From assembly GCF_021216655.1 (NCBI RefSeq), contig NZ_CP080437.1, positions 2,046,001-2,110,000 on the forward strand: DNA of 64,000 bases. Reading direction: 5' to 3'. The position numbers and the translations under genes are program-made. Source of the stretch: Clavibacter michiganensis (GTDB taxonomy: Bacteria; Actinomycetota; Actinomycetes; Actinomycetales; Microbacteriaceae). A model generated the notes under the pieces. That model was given only the letters and a program-made list of their open reading frames with translations, did not search any database and was not told the origin of the DNA. Shown piece by piece: positions 17,732-25,673 of the stretch (position 1 is its first letter; each line of letters begins with the position of its first letter).

Positions 17732-19063
17732 CTAGAGTCCTTTCGATCTTTCTGGGTTACCCCGACGGTCAGGTACGGCGGGGCGATGCCGATCAAATGG
17801 CATGTTACTGATGCCCTCCAGGCCCTCCGTTATTACAGAGCCCGTGATTTTAGTCAGCGTAAGCACTGCCAGTCGCAAAAGCTGGCGGTGCTCCACCGTA
17901 AACAGATGATCGAATGAGGAGTACAAGTGCTTGTCACCGCCAGCCAATCCCTCAAATACGGACAACTCTGCCGTTTGCAGTAGCTGACTCGAAATCGAAC
18001 CATTAGCCCTCAAGGACTCAACCAGATCGAGGTAGCGATCAACCCATATCGGAGGCACCGCAACCAAGTCCAATAACTTCGGTACGTCAACATCTATTTT
18101 ACCAACACCGCTTACTGATACATAAGCGTCATGTAACGACTCAACAACGTGTCCGAATAAATTATCGGCACTTTCTAAAACGGTGAGAAGATCACCCGCA
18201 TCTGATCCACCTACCGTCAACGCGCGTTCTATCTTATCCTTGAGCATCTCACGCGGCATCACATCGAGGCGTTGAGCATCACTTAGCGCAGCCAGGAGGA
18301 GCGCCATAAGAGCATGTCCACCGACTGTGAAGTTTGCCGGCACGGGTAGGGACCCCTGGTCAGCCGTCACGCTCCCTAGCTGCATCAATTGAACCAGTAT
18401 TGTCAGCGGATCCGCAAACAGTGCATCATGCCGAAGGAAGCCGACAGTCCCAGTATCGATATATCCAAGCCCTTGAATTTGCTCATCTGTTCGCTTCTCA
18501 GCGAGAGCACACTCCGCGCCACCGACATGAGCAAAACGATCAGGGACCCAGCTTACCGCAGCCTCAAGTTGCGAAAGCTGCTTTGTGTCCATTGCTTCAA
18601 TACCCAGTCGCCTGGCCATTAGCCTCCCGCGTGCACTGATAGTCTGGCGCACCAAAACAGCACGCGGTCCACGCATATATGCCCGTAGGCCTGACAACCA
18701 CAACAGTCGGTCAGGTTCCTTCGACTGGCCTTTGCCAGATTTGCACTCTAATATCGATCTGCCGAAGCGCAGTCTTGAATCCACATCCACCGCGACGACA
18801 TCTAAGTCCGTAAGCACATCACGCCCAGCTTCAGCCTCAGCGCGAACCGGGACCCTCAGCCTGACTAAGGCCCCTTCGGCAAATTCGACCCGACCCACCC
18901 GGCACTCAAGGTCAAAGCCGGGATCATCTTGACGAAGCTCCCGCCTGCGAGCGTATCCGCGAGACATACTGCCGGCGCGTGGCCCCATAGGATCGTTTAC
19001 TTTGCTCGAATCTTCCGGCTGCTCCGAGTCCACGCTTGAACCCCCACCCTGCGCGTTACGCAT
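17732..19063 (-). CDS. Putative PD-(D/E)XK nuclease-like protein of the low-GC insert
   Basis: 443 aa, not assignable to a named family by eye. After a disordered N-terminus (~1-45), residues ~50-165 show a restriction-endonuclease-like pattern: a strand-rich start, TDLDVVAVDV with Asp86 or Asp88, then ILECKSGKG with Glu106 and Lys108 (the ExK half of a PD-(D/E)XK site). An alternating alpha/beta stretch with ARRLGIEAMDTKQLSQLEA follows. The remaining ~280 residues are helical without recognised motifs. It overlaps the upstream gene by 8 bp, so both are co-translated. Internal starts at 19033 (GTG) are possible. A nucleic-acid-cleaving effector is inferred; catalysis is untested. Confidence 0.72.
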   Translation of the reverse strand: MRNAQGGGSSVDSEQPEDSSKVNDPMGPRAGSMSRGYARRRELRQDDPGFDLECRVGRVEFAEGALVRLRVPVRAEAEAGRDVLTDLDVVAVDVDSRLRFGRSILECKSGKGQSKEPDRLLWLSGLRAYMRGPRAVLVRQTISARGRLMARRLGIEAMDTKQLSQLEAAVSWVPDRFAHVGGAECALAEKRTDEQIQGLGYIDTGTVGFLRHDALFADPLTILVQLMQLGSVTADQGSLPVPANFTVGGHALMALLLAALSDAQRLDVMPREMLKDKIERALTVGGSDAGDLLTVLESADNLFGHVVESLHDAYVSVSGVGKIDVDVPKLLDLVAVPPIWVDRYLDLVESLRANGSISSQLLQTAELSVFEGLAGGDKHLYSSFDHLFTVEHRQLLRLAVLTLTKITGSVITEGLEGISNMPFDRHRPAVPDRRGNPERSKGL

Positions 19064-20327
19064 CCGACGCGCGCCTCGAAGTGGCTGCCTGACGAACGGC
19101 TGCGACCAAACGCTTTATGTCCTTGTCATTCGTACTCGGAACCATCACTAGACGCGCCCTCTCTGATTCCAAGTGCCTGTACCGCTGTTGAGCAGAAATG
19201 GAGCGCGCTGTATTGTCCGCAGGCGAACGACCTGCCGACGGGCGATTCTCGAGGATTTTGAGCGAAGCCTCAGCCACGTCGGCCTGCAAGAGCTCGAAAG
19301 CATACCTACCCTCTCCGCGCCCAGGTACGACCCGAACGATACCAGCCGTTTCGAGCATCGGATAATCAGTCCCGATAGGCGACGCGTTTCCGGCCCTCCC
19401 GTTGGTGAGCAAAGAACGGATAAACGCATCCGGCTCGGTAAGCTTATATGCTGGATAGGTCGCTGCGTAAACCATGGAACCCACGAGTTGTCGAACATGC
19501 CCTGATGAGTCATTTGGGACATTGCCAAACGCATCATTTTGCAAGTGCGGCGTGAATAGGAACCGGCGTTCGTCTCCATTGCTCGTGGCGACGACAGATC
19601 TTTGAATCAAGCCCTGACTTACGCCAAAGTCTATCCACCGCTGCTCAGTACTTAGGACCTTATCTTCAGGGAGCCCCTGGGATGCTTGCACCTCTTCAAT
19701 GAGGCTTCCAACTTCTGTCTGAATTCTTGAATCTTCAACGCGAAGAGCGGCGATAGCGACTTCGGCCGCATTCTTCCAAACGTTCGGGTTGAATACCACC
19801 GTGCGCCCGTCGTCCGCGCCTACCTCGCGAACCAGATTGATAGCTTCAAGTGCTCGAAGAGCAGCTTCAGCAACCTCATCACCAAACTCTGCTGCGGACT
19901 GTAGCGCAGCGTTCCTCTCAAGCGGAAGCAGTGTCGTGGCCCTAAGTATCGCAAGTGACGCCCGCCCTAGACCACTAAGAGAAACCATTGCTAATACCTT
20001 CTGTGTAGAAGCAAGAATCTCAGACACCGGAGGAACGGCTTCTTCAACCGCATAGGTGACACCGTTGGTATCTTTTGAAAGACGCACCCATCCTAGTGCC
20101 TCCAGGGCAACCAAGAGACTACTTTTGGCTTCGTATGCGTTGATGCCCGCATCGCTTGCGATCGCTTCGATTCGGACAAGCGATGATACGCCAGAACCGC
20201 GGATGCGAAAAGCGAGATCGTAGAGTTTTCCCGCAAACTGTATTTCGCCGAGACTCGATGTTGTCGCGTTGGTAGCGTACGCACCAAGGTGTCGATGAAG
20301 CCCAATAAGCAGTTCGACGTCTTCCAC
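19056..20327 (-). CDS. Uncharacterised helical, winged-helix-like partner protein of the low-GC insert
   Basis: 423 aa from GTG at 20327, which is preceded by GGGAAGAGG at good spacing; a TTG at 20354 would add nine residues without a better ribosome site. The sequence is mostly helical with repeated short helix-helix-wing units, such as VRIEAIASDAGI followed by ALEALGWVRLSKD, and ALRALEAINLVREVG followed by a beta-like TVVFN. This suggests several winged-helix domains. The C-terminal ~80 residues are charged and end in Arg-rich helices. It is the first gene of the pair and overlaps the nuclease-like gene by 8 bp. A recognition or regulatory subunit is a guess from architecture. Confidence 0.7.
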   Translation of the reverse strand: MEDVELLIGLHRHLGAYATNATTSSLGEIQFAGKLYDLAFRIRGSGVSSLVRIEAIASDAGINAYEAKSSLLVALEALGWVRLSKDTNGVTYAVEEAVPPVSEILASTQKVLAMVSLSGLGRASLAILRATTLLPLERNAALQSAAEFGDEVAEAALRALEAINLVREVGADDGRTVVFNPNVWKNAAEVAIAALRVEDSRIQTEVGSLIEEVQASQGLPEDKVLSTEQRWIDFGVSQGLIQRSVVATSNGDERRFLFTPHLQNDAFGNVPNDSSGHVRQLVGSMVYAATYPAYKLTEPDAFIRSLLTNGRAGNASPIGTDYPMLETAGIVRVVPGRGEGRYAFELLQADVAEASLKILENRPSAGRSPADNTARSISAQQRYRHLESERARLVMVPSTNDKDIKRLVAAVRQAATSRRASDA

Positions 20328-20472
20328 GCGCGCCTCTTCCCTGTAGCGGCGCAAGGTGCTTCAGGCGCCGATGCCGATTAGTTCAGCGATCAAGGTCAAC
20401 CGCCACAACTGATCAAGTATGAGCCCTGGCATCAATCCAAACCATCCCCCCAACGAGTGACTTACGACCATG

Positions 20473-20518
20473 CGCATCTTGGACTTTGCACAAAGTCGTG
20501 GGGGCGATTGAAGATGCG
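20473..20518. promoter_or_regulatory. Nested inverted repeats upstream of the insert operon
   Basis: An inner palindrome GACTTTGCACAAAGTC (20482-20497) lies inside an outer pair CGCATCTT (20473-20480) and AAGATGCG (20511-20518). It lies 146-191 bp upstream of the GTG of the first insert gene and just inside the right repeat. It could be an operator for the wHTH-like protein, a stem-loop in a leader RNA, or part of an old recombination site. Confidence 0.4.
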
Positions 20519-20523
20519 TCGCC

Positions 20524-20580
20524 GCGACGACCCCTAGAACGACGAAGGGCCCCGGTCTCCCGGGGCCCTTCACGCGGATC
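20524..20580. repeat. Right copy of 57-bp direct repeat, carrying the tRNA-Ser terminator
   Basis: It matches 17639-17695 (about 50 of 57 bases). Its hairpin (20543-20571; arms of 12-13 bp, loop TCTC) lies about 50 bp beyond the 3' end of the tRNA-Ser gene and should terminate that transcript. Because a terminator is needed here in any case, this copy is probably the original and the left one the duplicate. Confidence 0.8.
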
Positions 20581-20619
20581 GGCGGATGCGCGCGAGGCGC
20601 GGTGCCGGATCCATCTGGC

Positions 20620-20705
20620 GGTGGCGGTGGGATTTGAACCCACGGTGGAGTCTCCCCCACACACGCTTTCGAGGCGTGCTCCTTAGGCCGCTCGGACACG
20701 CCACC
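20620..20705 (-). tRNA. tRNA-Ser(CGA)
   Basis: 86 nt. Acceptor arms GGTGGCG and CGCCACC pair perfectly. The anticodon stem CACGC/GCGTG encloses loop CTCGAAA, giving anticodon CGA for the serine codon UCG. The long variable arm (GGGGGAGACTCC) is typical of class II tRNA-Ser, and the T-arm contains GGTTCAAATCC. The CCA end is not encoded. A terminator hairpin lies downstream. Confidence 0.96.
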
Positions 20706-20761
20706 GGGATCGAGTGTAGTACAGGGCGGCGGCACGGCCGCACGGGGCGGGCGGGCGCGGA

Positions 20762-21343
20762 TCAACGCACGTGCGCCAGCGCGCGCACGACGACGGGCAC
20801 CTCGACGCGCACCGGGACGGACGCGATGCAGGCCGCGCGCGGGAGCGTCACCGGCGTCGACGCGTTGACCACGCGGATCCCCCGCACCTCCACCGCGGCC
20901 GGCACGGGCACCGCGATGAGGTCGCCTGCCGCGAGGTCGGCGGGAAGCCGGACGGCCTGGCCGCCGACCTCCGCGGGGCGCGCCGCGGCGGTGGACGCGC
21001 GGCCGATGAGCCGCGCCTCGGCCCAGGCGCAGGCGAGGCCGGCGACGTCCGCGTCGACGAGGAGGGCGCGCGGGGAGCCGTCGGTCGCGGGGGCGACGGC
21101 GAGGATCCGCAGCACGACCGCCGAAGCCGACGCCGTGCGCGACGCGTGTCCGCTGCTGCCCCGTTCGACGGCGGCCGCCGTGGTCGTGCACGGCGTCCCG
21201 CGCCCCGCGGCGAGCGCGACGAGCGACACGTCGCCGACGCGCAGGTCGGTCGTGGTGGCGACGGTGCCCGCGGGCCATTCGGCGGCGGCGAGCGGATCCG
21301 GGATGCTGCGGCGGAGCGACGGGAGGATCGCGGTGAGGGTCAT
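20762..21343 (-). CDS. Conserved hypothetical protein, 193 aa
   Basis: ATG at 21343. The protein starts MTLTAILPSLRRSIPDPL and has an Ala/Val-rich, strand-rich body with no signal peptide or long membrane segment. The opening segment followed by DLRVGDVSLVALAAGRGTPC resembles a small hypothetical family I recall from related actinobacteria, without known function. It has one Cys pair region (GTPCTTT) and later VRLPADLAAGDLIAVP, which looks like part of a beta-barrel. It stands between tRNA-Ser and a divergent HAD hydrolase. Confidence 0.65.
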   Translation of the reverse strand: MTLTAILPSLRRSIPDPLAAAEWPAGTVATTTDLRVGDVSLVALAAGRGTPCTTTAAAVERGSSGHASRTASASAVVLRILAVAPATDGSPRALLVDADVAGLACAWAEARLIGRASTAAARPAEVGGQAVRLPADLAAGDLIAVPVPAAVEVRGIRVVNASTPVTLPRAACIASVPVRVEVPVVVRALAHVR

Positions 21344-21511
21344 GGCAGCAGGTCTACCGCCGCGGACGGCCGCGGGACCCGGCCCTGACGGAAGCCGTGC
21401 GCCCGCGGGCCCGACCCTCACGGGATCCGCACGGCCGTGGACGCCGCGGGCGCTCCGGACGCGCAGCGGGCATGCTCGAGGGATCCCGTCCGCTCGTCCC
21501 GAAGGAGACCC

Positions 21512-22153
21512 GTGCCCGAGAACCGCGACCCCGCCCTCCCGTGGCTCCTCTTCGACATCGGCGGGGTGCTCATCACTCGGCCGGACGACATCGGGGCCAT
21601 CAGCCGCGCGCTCGATCCCGATGCCCCCGGTGGCGAGGACGCCGAGGCCCGCGTCCGCGACGCGTTCGACGCGCACCGCGAGCAGTACGACCGCGGCGGC
21701 AGCGCGCGGGAATTCTGGGAGGCCGTCGCCCGCGACCTCGACCTGCCCGCGCCCGGCGAGGACGACCTCGCGGAGCTCGTCGCGATCGAGCAGCGCCGAT
21801 GGGCATCGCCTGGTGACGAGACGCTCGCCGCCCTGGATCGCGCCATCGCCGCCGGGTACCGGCTCGCGATCCTCTCCAACGCGCCGCACGAGCTCGCCGA
21901 CGTGCTCGAGGACCCGGCGGGCTGGGGCGCGCGGTTCGACGTGGTGCTGGTCAGCGCCCGCATCGGCACGGCCAAGCCCGACGCCGACATCTGGCCGCTC
22001 GCCGCGGAGCGCCTCGGCAGCCCGGCCGACCGGATCGTGTTCGTTGACGACAAGCCCGCGAACGTCGACGCCGCCCGAGCCGCCGGCATCCACGCCCACG
22101 TCTGGGAGGGCCTCGGGACGCTCGACCGGATCCTCGCCGGCACGCTCGCCTGA
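21512..22153 (+). CDS. HAD-superfamily hydrolase (subfamily IA)
   Basis: 213 aa from GTG at 21512, preceded by GAAGGAG. HAD motif I is LLFDIGGVLIT: the first position is the nucleophile Asp, and the second is Gly rather than the usual Asp, a variant seen in some HAD proteins annotated as phosphatases. Motif II is LAILSNAP (Ser), and motifs III and IV are AKPDADIW and IVFVDDKPANVDAA. The cap is helical as in subclass IA. A small phosphorylated metabolite is the probable substrate. The missing second Asp could lower phosphatase activity. Confidence 0.85.
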   Translation: MPENRDPALPWLLFDIGGVLITRPDDIGAISRALDPDAPGGEDAEARVRDAFDAHREQYDRGGSAREFWEAVARDLDLPAPGEDDLAELVAIEQRRWASPGDETLAALDRAIAAGYRLAILSNAPHELADVLEDPAGWGARFDVVLVSARIGTAKPDADIWPLAAERLGSPADRIVFVDDKPANVDAARAAGIHAHVWEGLGTLDRILAGTLA

Positions 22154-22205
22154 CGCGGCAGCGGGCCGAGCTGGGACGCGACGGGCCGGGACCCGGGCCC
22201 GGACC

Positions 22206-22934
22206 CTAGGGCCGCGCGGCCGCCGGGATCGTCAGCCGACCCGCCACGATGCCCGCTGCGACGACGTGCATCGCCGTGCTGGTGCCCCGCGCCTGGCGGC
22301 GGATCAGCTGGAACGCCTCGTCCATGTCGACGCCGTGGGTGTGCGCGATGACGCCCTTGGCCTGCTCGATCACCACGCGGCTGTCGAGCGCGTGGCGGAG
22401 CTGGTCGTGCACGACGGTGCTGTCGCGGATCGTCCGCTCCTGCAGCACGCTGATCGTCGCGACGTCGGCGAGCGCCTGCGCGGCCGTCGCGTCGGCCGCG
22501 TTGAGCGCTCCCTCGTGGTCGCGGAAGAGGTTGAGCGAGCCGATGACCTGCCCGCGCAGCCGGAGCGGGATCGCGTGCACCGACACGTACCCGGCGCCCG
22601 CCGCCTGCGCCGCGAAGGCCGGCCAGCGGTGGGCGATCTCGCGCACGTCGACCACGGACACCACCCGGCCCGTGCTCACGGCCTCGACGCACGGACCCTC
22701 GCCGGCCTCCAGCTGCATCAGCCCGACGAGACGGCTCTTCTCGCTCGTCGACGCGACGACCTCGAGGTGCTGGACGTCCGGCCCGATGATGATGCCGGAC
22801 GCGCTCGCGTCGAACAGCAGCGTGGTCTGGTCGACCAGCGTCTGGAGCAGCTCGAGCACGTCGAAGTCGCTCACGAGCGAGTCCGCGAGGCTCACGAAGG
22901 TGTGGACGAGCAGCTCTTCCCGGGTCTCCGGCAT
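22206..22934 (-). CDS. GAF-ANTAR RNA-binding antiterminator regulator
   Basis: 242 aa. Residues ~10-165 form a GAF domain (LEAGEGPCVEAVSTGRVVSVVDV is a common actinobacterial GAF signature). The C-terminal ~60 residues are an ANTAR domain: LRHALDSRVVIEQAKGVIAHTHGVDMDEAFQLIRRQAR. ANTAR domains bind paired RNA hairpins and prevent transcription termination. It follows a second GAF-ANTAR gene by 50 bp, so both are likely co-transcribed. The signal and RNA targets are unknown. Confidence 0.88.
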   Translation of the reverse strand: MPETREELLVHTFVSLADSLVSDFDVLELLQTLVDQTTLLFDASASGIIIGPDVQHLEVVASTSEKSRLVGLMQLEAGEGPCVEAVSTGRVVSVVDVREIAHRWPAFAAQAAGAGYVSVHAIPLRLRGQVIGSLNLFRDHEGALNAADATAAQALADVATISVLQERTIRDSTVVHDQLRHALDSRVVIEQAKGVIAHTHGVDMDEAFQLIRRQARGTSTAMHVVAAGIVAGRLTIPAAARP

Positions 22935-22984
22935 CGTCGTGCTTCCTCTGGGTCGTTCGGGCGGTGGGTGGTCGGTGGTCCGCA

Positions 22985-23698
22985 TCAGCGGGCCGGGGTG
23001 AAGTCGAGGATGCGCCCGACGACGTCCTCGGCCACGTCACGCACGGGGCGTCCGGTGGCGAAGGCGTGCCCCCGGATCACGAGGAGCGCATCAGCCGGGG
23101 GGATGCCCATCTGCGCGACGACCATCCCGGTGGCTTGGTGCACCTCGCGACGCGAGTAGCGCCCCTCCCAGCCGCCAGTCTCCTCCTGCCGGACCTCCGC
23201 GGCCAGGAGCGCGCGGCGGAGGACCTGGCGGGCGACGATCCGGGACAGGGTGGTCGCATCCGACACCTCCTGGGTGGAGATGTCGCGGGCGGTGCGGGAG
23301 TAGAGGTCCACCGCGCCGAGGCTGAGGCCCGCGACGACGAGCGGGAACGCGAAGACCGCGCCGAGGCCCGTCTCGTGCATGGCGCTGCGGGCGAGCGGCC
23401 AGGACGTGGCGTCGGATCCCTGCACGTCGGGCTCCAGCACGGGCAGGCGGGTGGTCATCGCGTCCCAGCACGGGCCCTCGCCGAGGTCGAGCTGGATCTC
23501 GTCGAGCCGAGCCGCCCCGTCGTCCGACGCGCACACGGTCTCGCTGCCGAGCGGATCCCCGAGGGTGGAGACGGCGGCGCCGGTGACGCCGATGGCGGCG
23601 ACGAGGGGGCCGCACAGGTCGGCGCCGGTGGACGTCGCGCGCTCGAGGGCCTCCGCGGCGTCGGCCACGAGACCGCGGCTAGGCATGAGCCGCCGCAT
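22985..23698 (-). CDS. GAF-ANTAR regulator (second copy)
   Basis: 237 aa. The GAF domain has DLGEGPCWDAMTTRLPVLEPDV, like its neighbour. The ANTAR-like C-terminus has REVHQATGMVVAQMGIPPADALLVIRGHAF. Sequence divergence from the 22206 gene shows an old duplication or separate acquisition. The start is unclear: ATG at 23698 and 23686 lack a good ribosome site, while a strong GGAGG upstream serves an overlapping short frame (see findings). Confidence 0.82.
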   Translation of the reverse strand: MRRLMPSRGLVADAAEALERATSTGADLCGPLVAAIGVTGAAVSTLGDPLGSETVCASDDGAARLDEIQLDLGEGPCWDAMTTRLPVLEPDVQGSDATSWPLARSAMHETGLGAVFAFPLVVAGLSLGAVDLYSRTARDISTQEVSDATTLSRIVARQVLRRALLAAEVRQEETGGWEGRYSRREVHQATGMVVAQMGIPPADALLVIRGHAFATGRPVRDVAEDVVGRILDFTPAR

Positions 23699-24089
23699 GC
23701 GGGGATGTGCGTGTCATCACGAAAGCCTCCATGGCCCGTCGAGTCCGCGAGGTGGGTCGCGGAGCGCAGGGACTGGGTACCGACCGCACGCCAGCCTAGC
23801 GCCGCGGTGGAAGCACGGGCGGTGGTGACGAGGCCGGCGGGCCCGCGTGCGCGGACCCGCCATCAGCGGGGTCTGGGCTGACTTCATGAGGCCTCTGTGC
23901 CCGGTCGGTGGCGCATGCCGCGGCTGAGCGTGTGTGCGGGTACCGGATCCACGACCGAGGGTCGGATCGAGGTTCGGATGGATCCCGCTCTCGATCCTGC
24001 GTCGTGATGCCGCAGGACCTCGAACGACGCTAGGCCACGTCGGGGTCCGTGGTCGAGCGGGCCACGCAGGTCTGCGCAGAATGGATCCC
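23699..24089. other. Intergenic region between divergent genes
   Basis: 391 bp between the second GAF-ANTAR gene and the NADP-binding reductase gene. The only structure I see is a GC-rich inverted repeat around 23838-23863 (GGCGGGCCCGCG ... CGCGGACCCGCC, one mismatch). It could be a hairpin in the GAF-ANTAR leader RNA. No gene, tRNA or clear promoter was recognised. Confidence 0.4.
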
Positions 24090-24815
24090 ATGACGTTGCG
24101 CCACGACCCCTCCGACCGATCCGAGACCCCCGCGTCGGAGGCGGCGCGACCGGCCACCGTGGGGATCCTCGGCGCCGGCAAGGTCGGCACAGTCCTCGCC
24201 CGCCGCGCGATCGCAGCCGGGCACGAGGTGCTCATCTCGGGCTCCGGGGACCCGTCGCGCATCGCCCTCATCGTCGACGTGCTCGCGCCGGGCGCCGTCG
24301 CCACCACCTCGGCGGATGCGGCCGCGCGCGCCGACGTCGTGATCCTCGCGCTGCCCCTCGGCAAGCTGCCCTCGGTGCCCGTCGCGGAGCTCGCCGGGAA
24401 GCTCGTGATCGACGCCATGAACTACTGGTGGGAGGTCGACGGCCATCGCGACGACCTCGCGAACCCCGCCTCCTCCACGAGCGAGCTCGTGCAGGACTCC
24501 CTCCCCGACTCGACGATCGTCAAGGCCTTCAACCACATGGGGTACCACGACCTCGACGAGGGACCCCGTCCGGCAGGCGAGCCCGGTCGCAAGGGCATCG
24601 CGGTCGCGGGCGACGACGACCGGGCGCGCGCGACGGTGGCCGCCCTCGTCGACGCGTTCGGCTTCGACCCGGTCGACATCGGCCCGCTCGCCGCGGGTCG
24701 CGTGCTCGAGCCGGGCCGCTCGCTCTTCGGCGTGAACGTCGACGCCGACGAGATCCGCCGCCTGGTCGCGCTCGAGTCGGCGGACGTGCGCTCCGCCTCC
24801 CCCGCCGCCGAGTAG
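24090..24815 (+). CDS. NADP-binding oxidoreductase (F420-dependent NADP reductase/ProC-like family)
   Basis: 241 aa from ATG at 24090; ATG at 24081 is equally possible. A Rossmann start [30 protein letters not shown] is present, with a GSGDPSR turn that could contact NADP. Later blocks [13 protein letters not shown] and [10 protein letters not shown] fit the NADPH-dependent F420 reductase-like family (PF03807 N-domain), and [13 protein letters not shown] is also characteristic. The reaction is unknown. The next gene starts 9 bp later, so the TSUP permease is probably in the same transcript. Confidence 0.83.
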   Translation: MTLRHDPSDRSETPASEAARPATVGILGAGKVGTVLARRAIAAGHEVLISGSGDPSRIALIVDVLAPGAVATTSADAAARADVVILALPLGKLPSVPVAELAGKLVIDAMNYWWEVDGHRDDLANPASSTSELVQDSLPDSTIVKAFNHMGYHDLDEGPRPAGEPGRKGIAVAGDDDRARATVAALVDAFGFDPVDIGPLAAGRVLEPGRSLFGVNVDADEIRRLVALESADVRSASPAAE

Positions 24816-24824
24816 CGACCGCGC

Positions 24825-25625
24825 ATGGACATCGGCGGCTCCCTCGGCGAGATCACGCTCACGGTCGCGCTGCTCATGATCCTGGCGGCGCTCGCGGCCG
24901 GATGGATCGACGCGGTCGTGGGCGGCGGCGGCCTGCTGCAGCTGCCGGCGCTGCTGCTCGTGCCGGGGATCACGCCGGTGGAGGCGCTCGCGACCAACAA
25001 GCTCGCGTCGCTGTTCGGCACGTCGACGAGCGCGGTCACCTGGTACCGGCGCACGCATCCGGATCTCCGCACCGCGCTGCCCATGGCGGCGGTCGCGCTG
25101 GCCGGCTCCTACGGCGGCGCGAGCCTCGCGGCGCTGCTGCCCGCGTCGGTGTTCAAGCCGCTCGTGGTGGTCGCGCTGATCATCGTCGCCGTCGTGACCA
25201 TCGCCCGCCCGAAGCTCGGCGACGTCGCCGCGCTCCGCCACACCGGCCGGAAGCACCACGGGATCGCGGCGCTGCTCGGCGTGGTGATCGGCTTCTACGA
25301 CGGGCTCATCGGACCCGGCACGGGCACGTTCCTGATCATCGCGCTCATCACCGCGCTCGGCTACGACTTCGTGCTCGCGAGCGCCAAGGCGAAGATCGTG
25401 AACGTCGCGACGAACCTCGGCGCCCTCGCCTTCTTCATCCCCCAGGGCCACGTGCTCTGGGCGCTCGCGCTCGGCATGGGCGTCGCGAACATGGTCGGCG
25501 GCTACGCGGGATCCCGGATGGCGGTCGCCCGCGGCAGCCGCTTCATCCGCATCGCGTTCATCGTGGTGGTCGCGGTGCTCATCGTGAAGGTGGGGTCGGA
25601 CGTGGTGGCGGAGTGGGGCGCGTGA
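24825..25625 (+). CDS. TSUP-family permease (TauE/SafE/YfcA-like)
   Basis: 266 aa with about eight membrane helices. The family motif GWIDAVVGGGGLLQLPALLL is at the N-terminus, followed by ATNKLASLFGTSTS. The internal repeat GFYDGLIGPGTGTFLII and SAKAKIVNVATNLGA completes the two-fold TSUP fold. Members move sulfite, sulfonates or organic anions; the substrate here is unknown. Its stop codon lies inside the first HipB operator. Confidence 0.9.
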   Translation: MDIGGSLGEITLTVALLMILAALAAGWIDAVVGGGGLLQLPALLLVPGITPVEALATNKLASLFGTSTSAVTWYRRTHPDLRTALPMAAVALAGSYGGASLAALLPASVFKPLVVVALIIVAVVTIARPKLGDVAALRHTGRKHHGIAALLGVVIGFYDGLIGPGTGTFLIIALITALGYDFVLASAKAKIVNVATNLGALAFFIPQGHVLWALALGMGVANMVGGYAGSRMAVARGSRFIRIAFIVVVAVLIVKVGSDVVAEWGA

Positions 25626-25637
25626 TCGATCGATCAC
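25622..25637. promoter_or_regulatory. HipB operator O1
   Basis: Perfect 16-bp palindrome GTGATCGATCGATCAC, overlapping the stop codon of the TSUP gene and lying just upstream of the -35 hexamer. It is the first of three identical copies spaced 26 bp start to start. Confidence 0.85.
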
Positions 25638-25639
25638 CC

Positions 25640-25668
25640 TTGACCCGGTGATCGATCGATCACATACT
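25640..25668 (+). promoter_or_regulatory. hipBA promoter
   Basis: TTGACC (25640-25645) and CATACT (25663-25668) are separated by 17 bp. The spacer is almost exactly operator O2. A start point near 25675 would fall in O3. The layout predicts strong autorepression by HipB. Confidence 0.7.
25648..25663. promoter_or_regulatory. HipB operator O2
   Basis: Second identical copy of GTGATCGATCGATCAC, filling the promoter spacer between the -35 and -10 elements, 26 bp from O1. Confidence 0.85.
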
Positions 25669-25673
25669 CGTAG

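Larger units (their letters stand above)
17696..20523. other. Low-GC two-gene insert between direct repeats (putative micro-island)
   Basis: The DNA between the two repeat copies differs visibly from its surroundings. Three lines counted by hand (from 18061, 18781 and 19681) gave 40%, 58% and 43% GC, while flanking lines are above 70%. The palindrome GGATCC, present every few hundred bases elsewhere, occurs once here. It contains two overlapping minus-strand genes, one nuclease-like, and no integrase or transposase. The arrangement suggests horizontal acquisition of a small gene pair at a terminator next to a tRNA gene. The mechanism is inferred. Confidence 0.7.

Noticed and set aside
20328..20354. 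TTG start at 20354 for the first insert gene
   Set aside because: The GTG at 20327 has a better ribosome site (GGGAAGAGG) and loses only nine residues.
20620..20705. tRNA-Ser 3' end as integrase attachment site of the insert
   Set aside because: The duplicated sequence is the terminator about 50 bp downstream, not the tRNA itself; no second tRNA fragment and no integrase were found.
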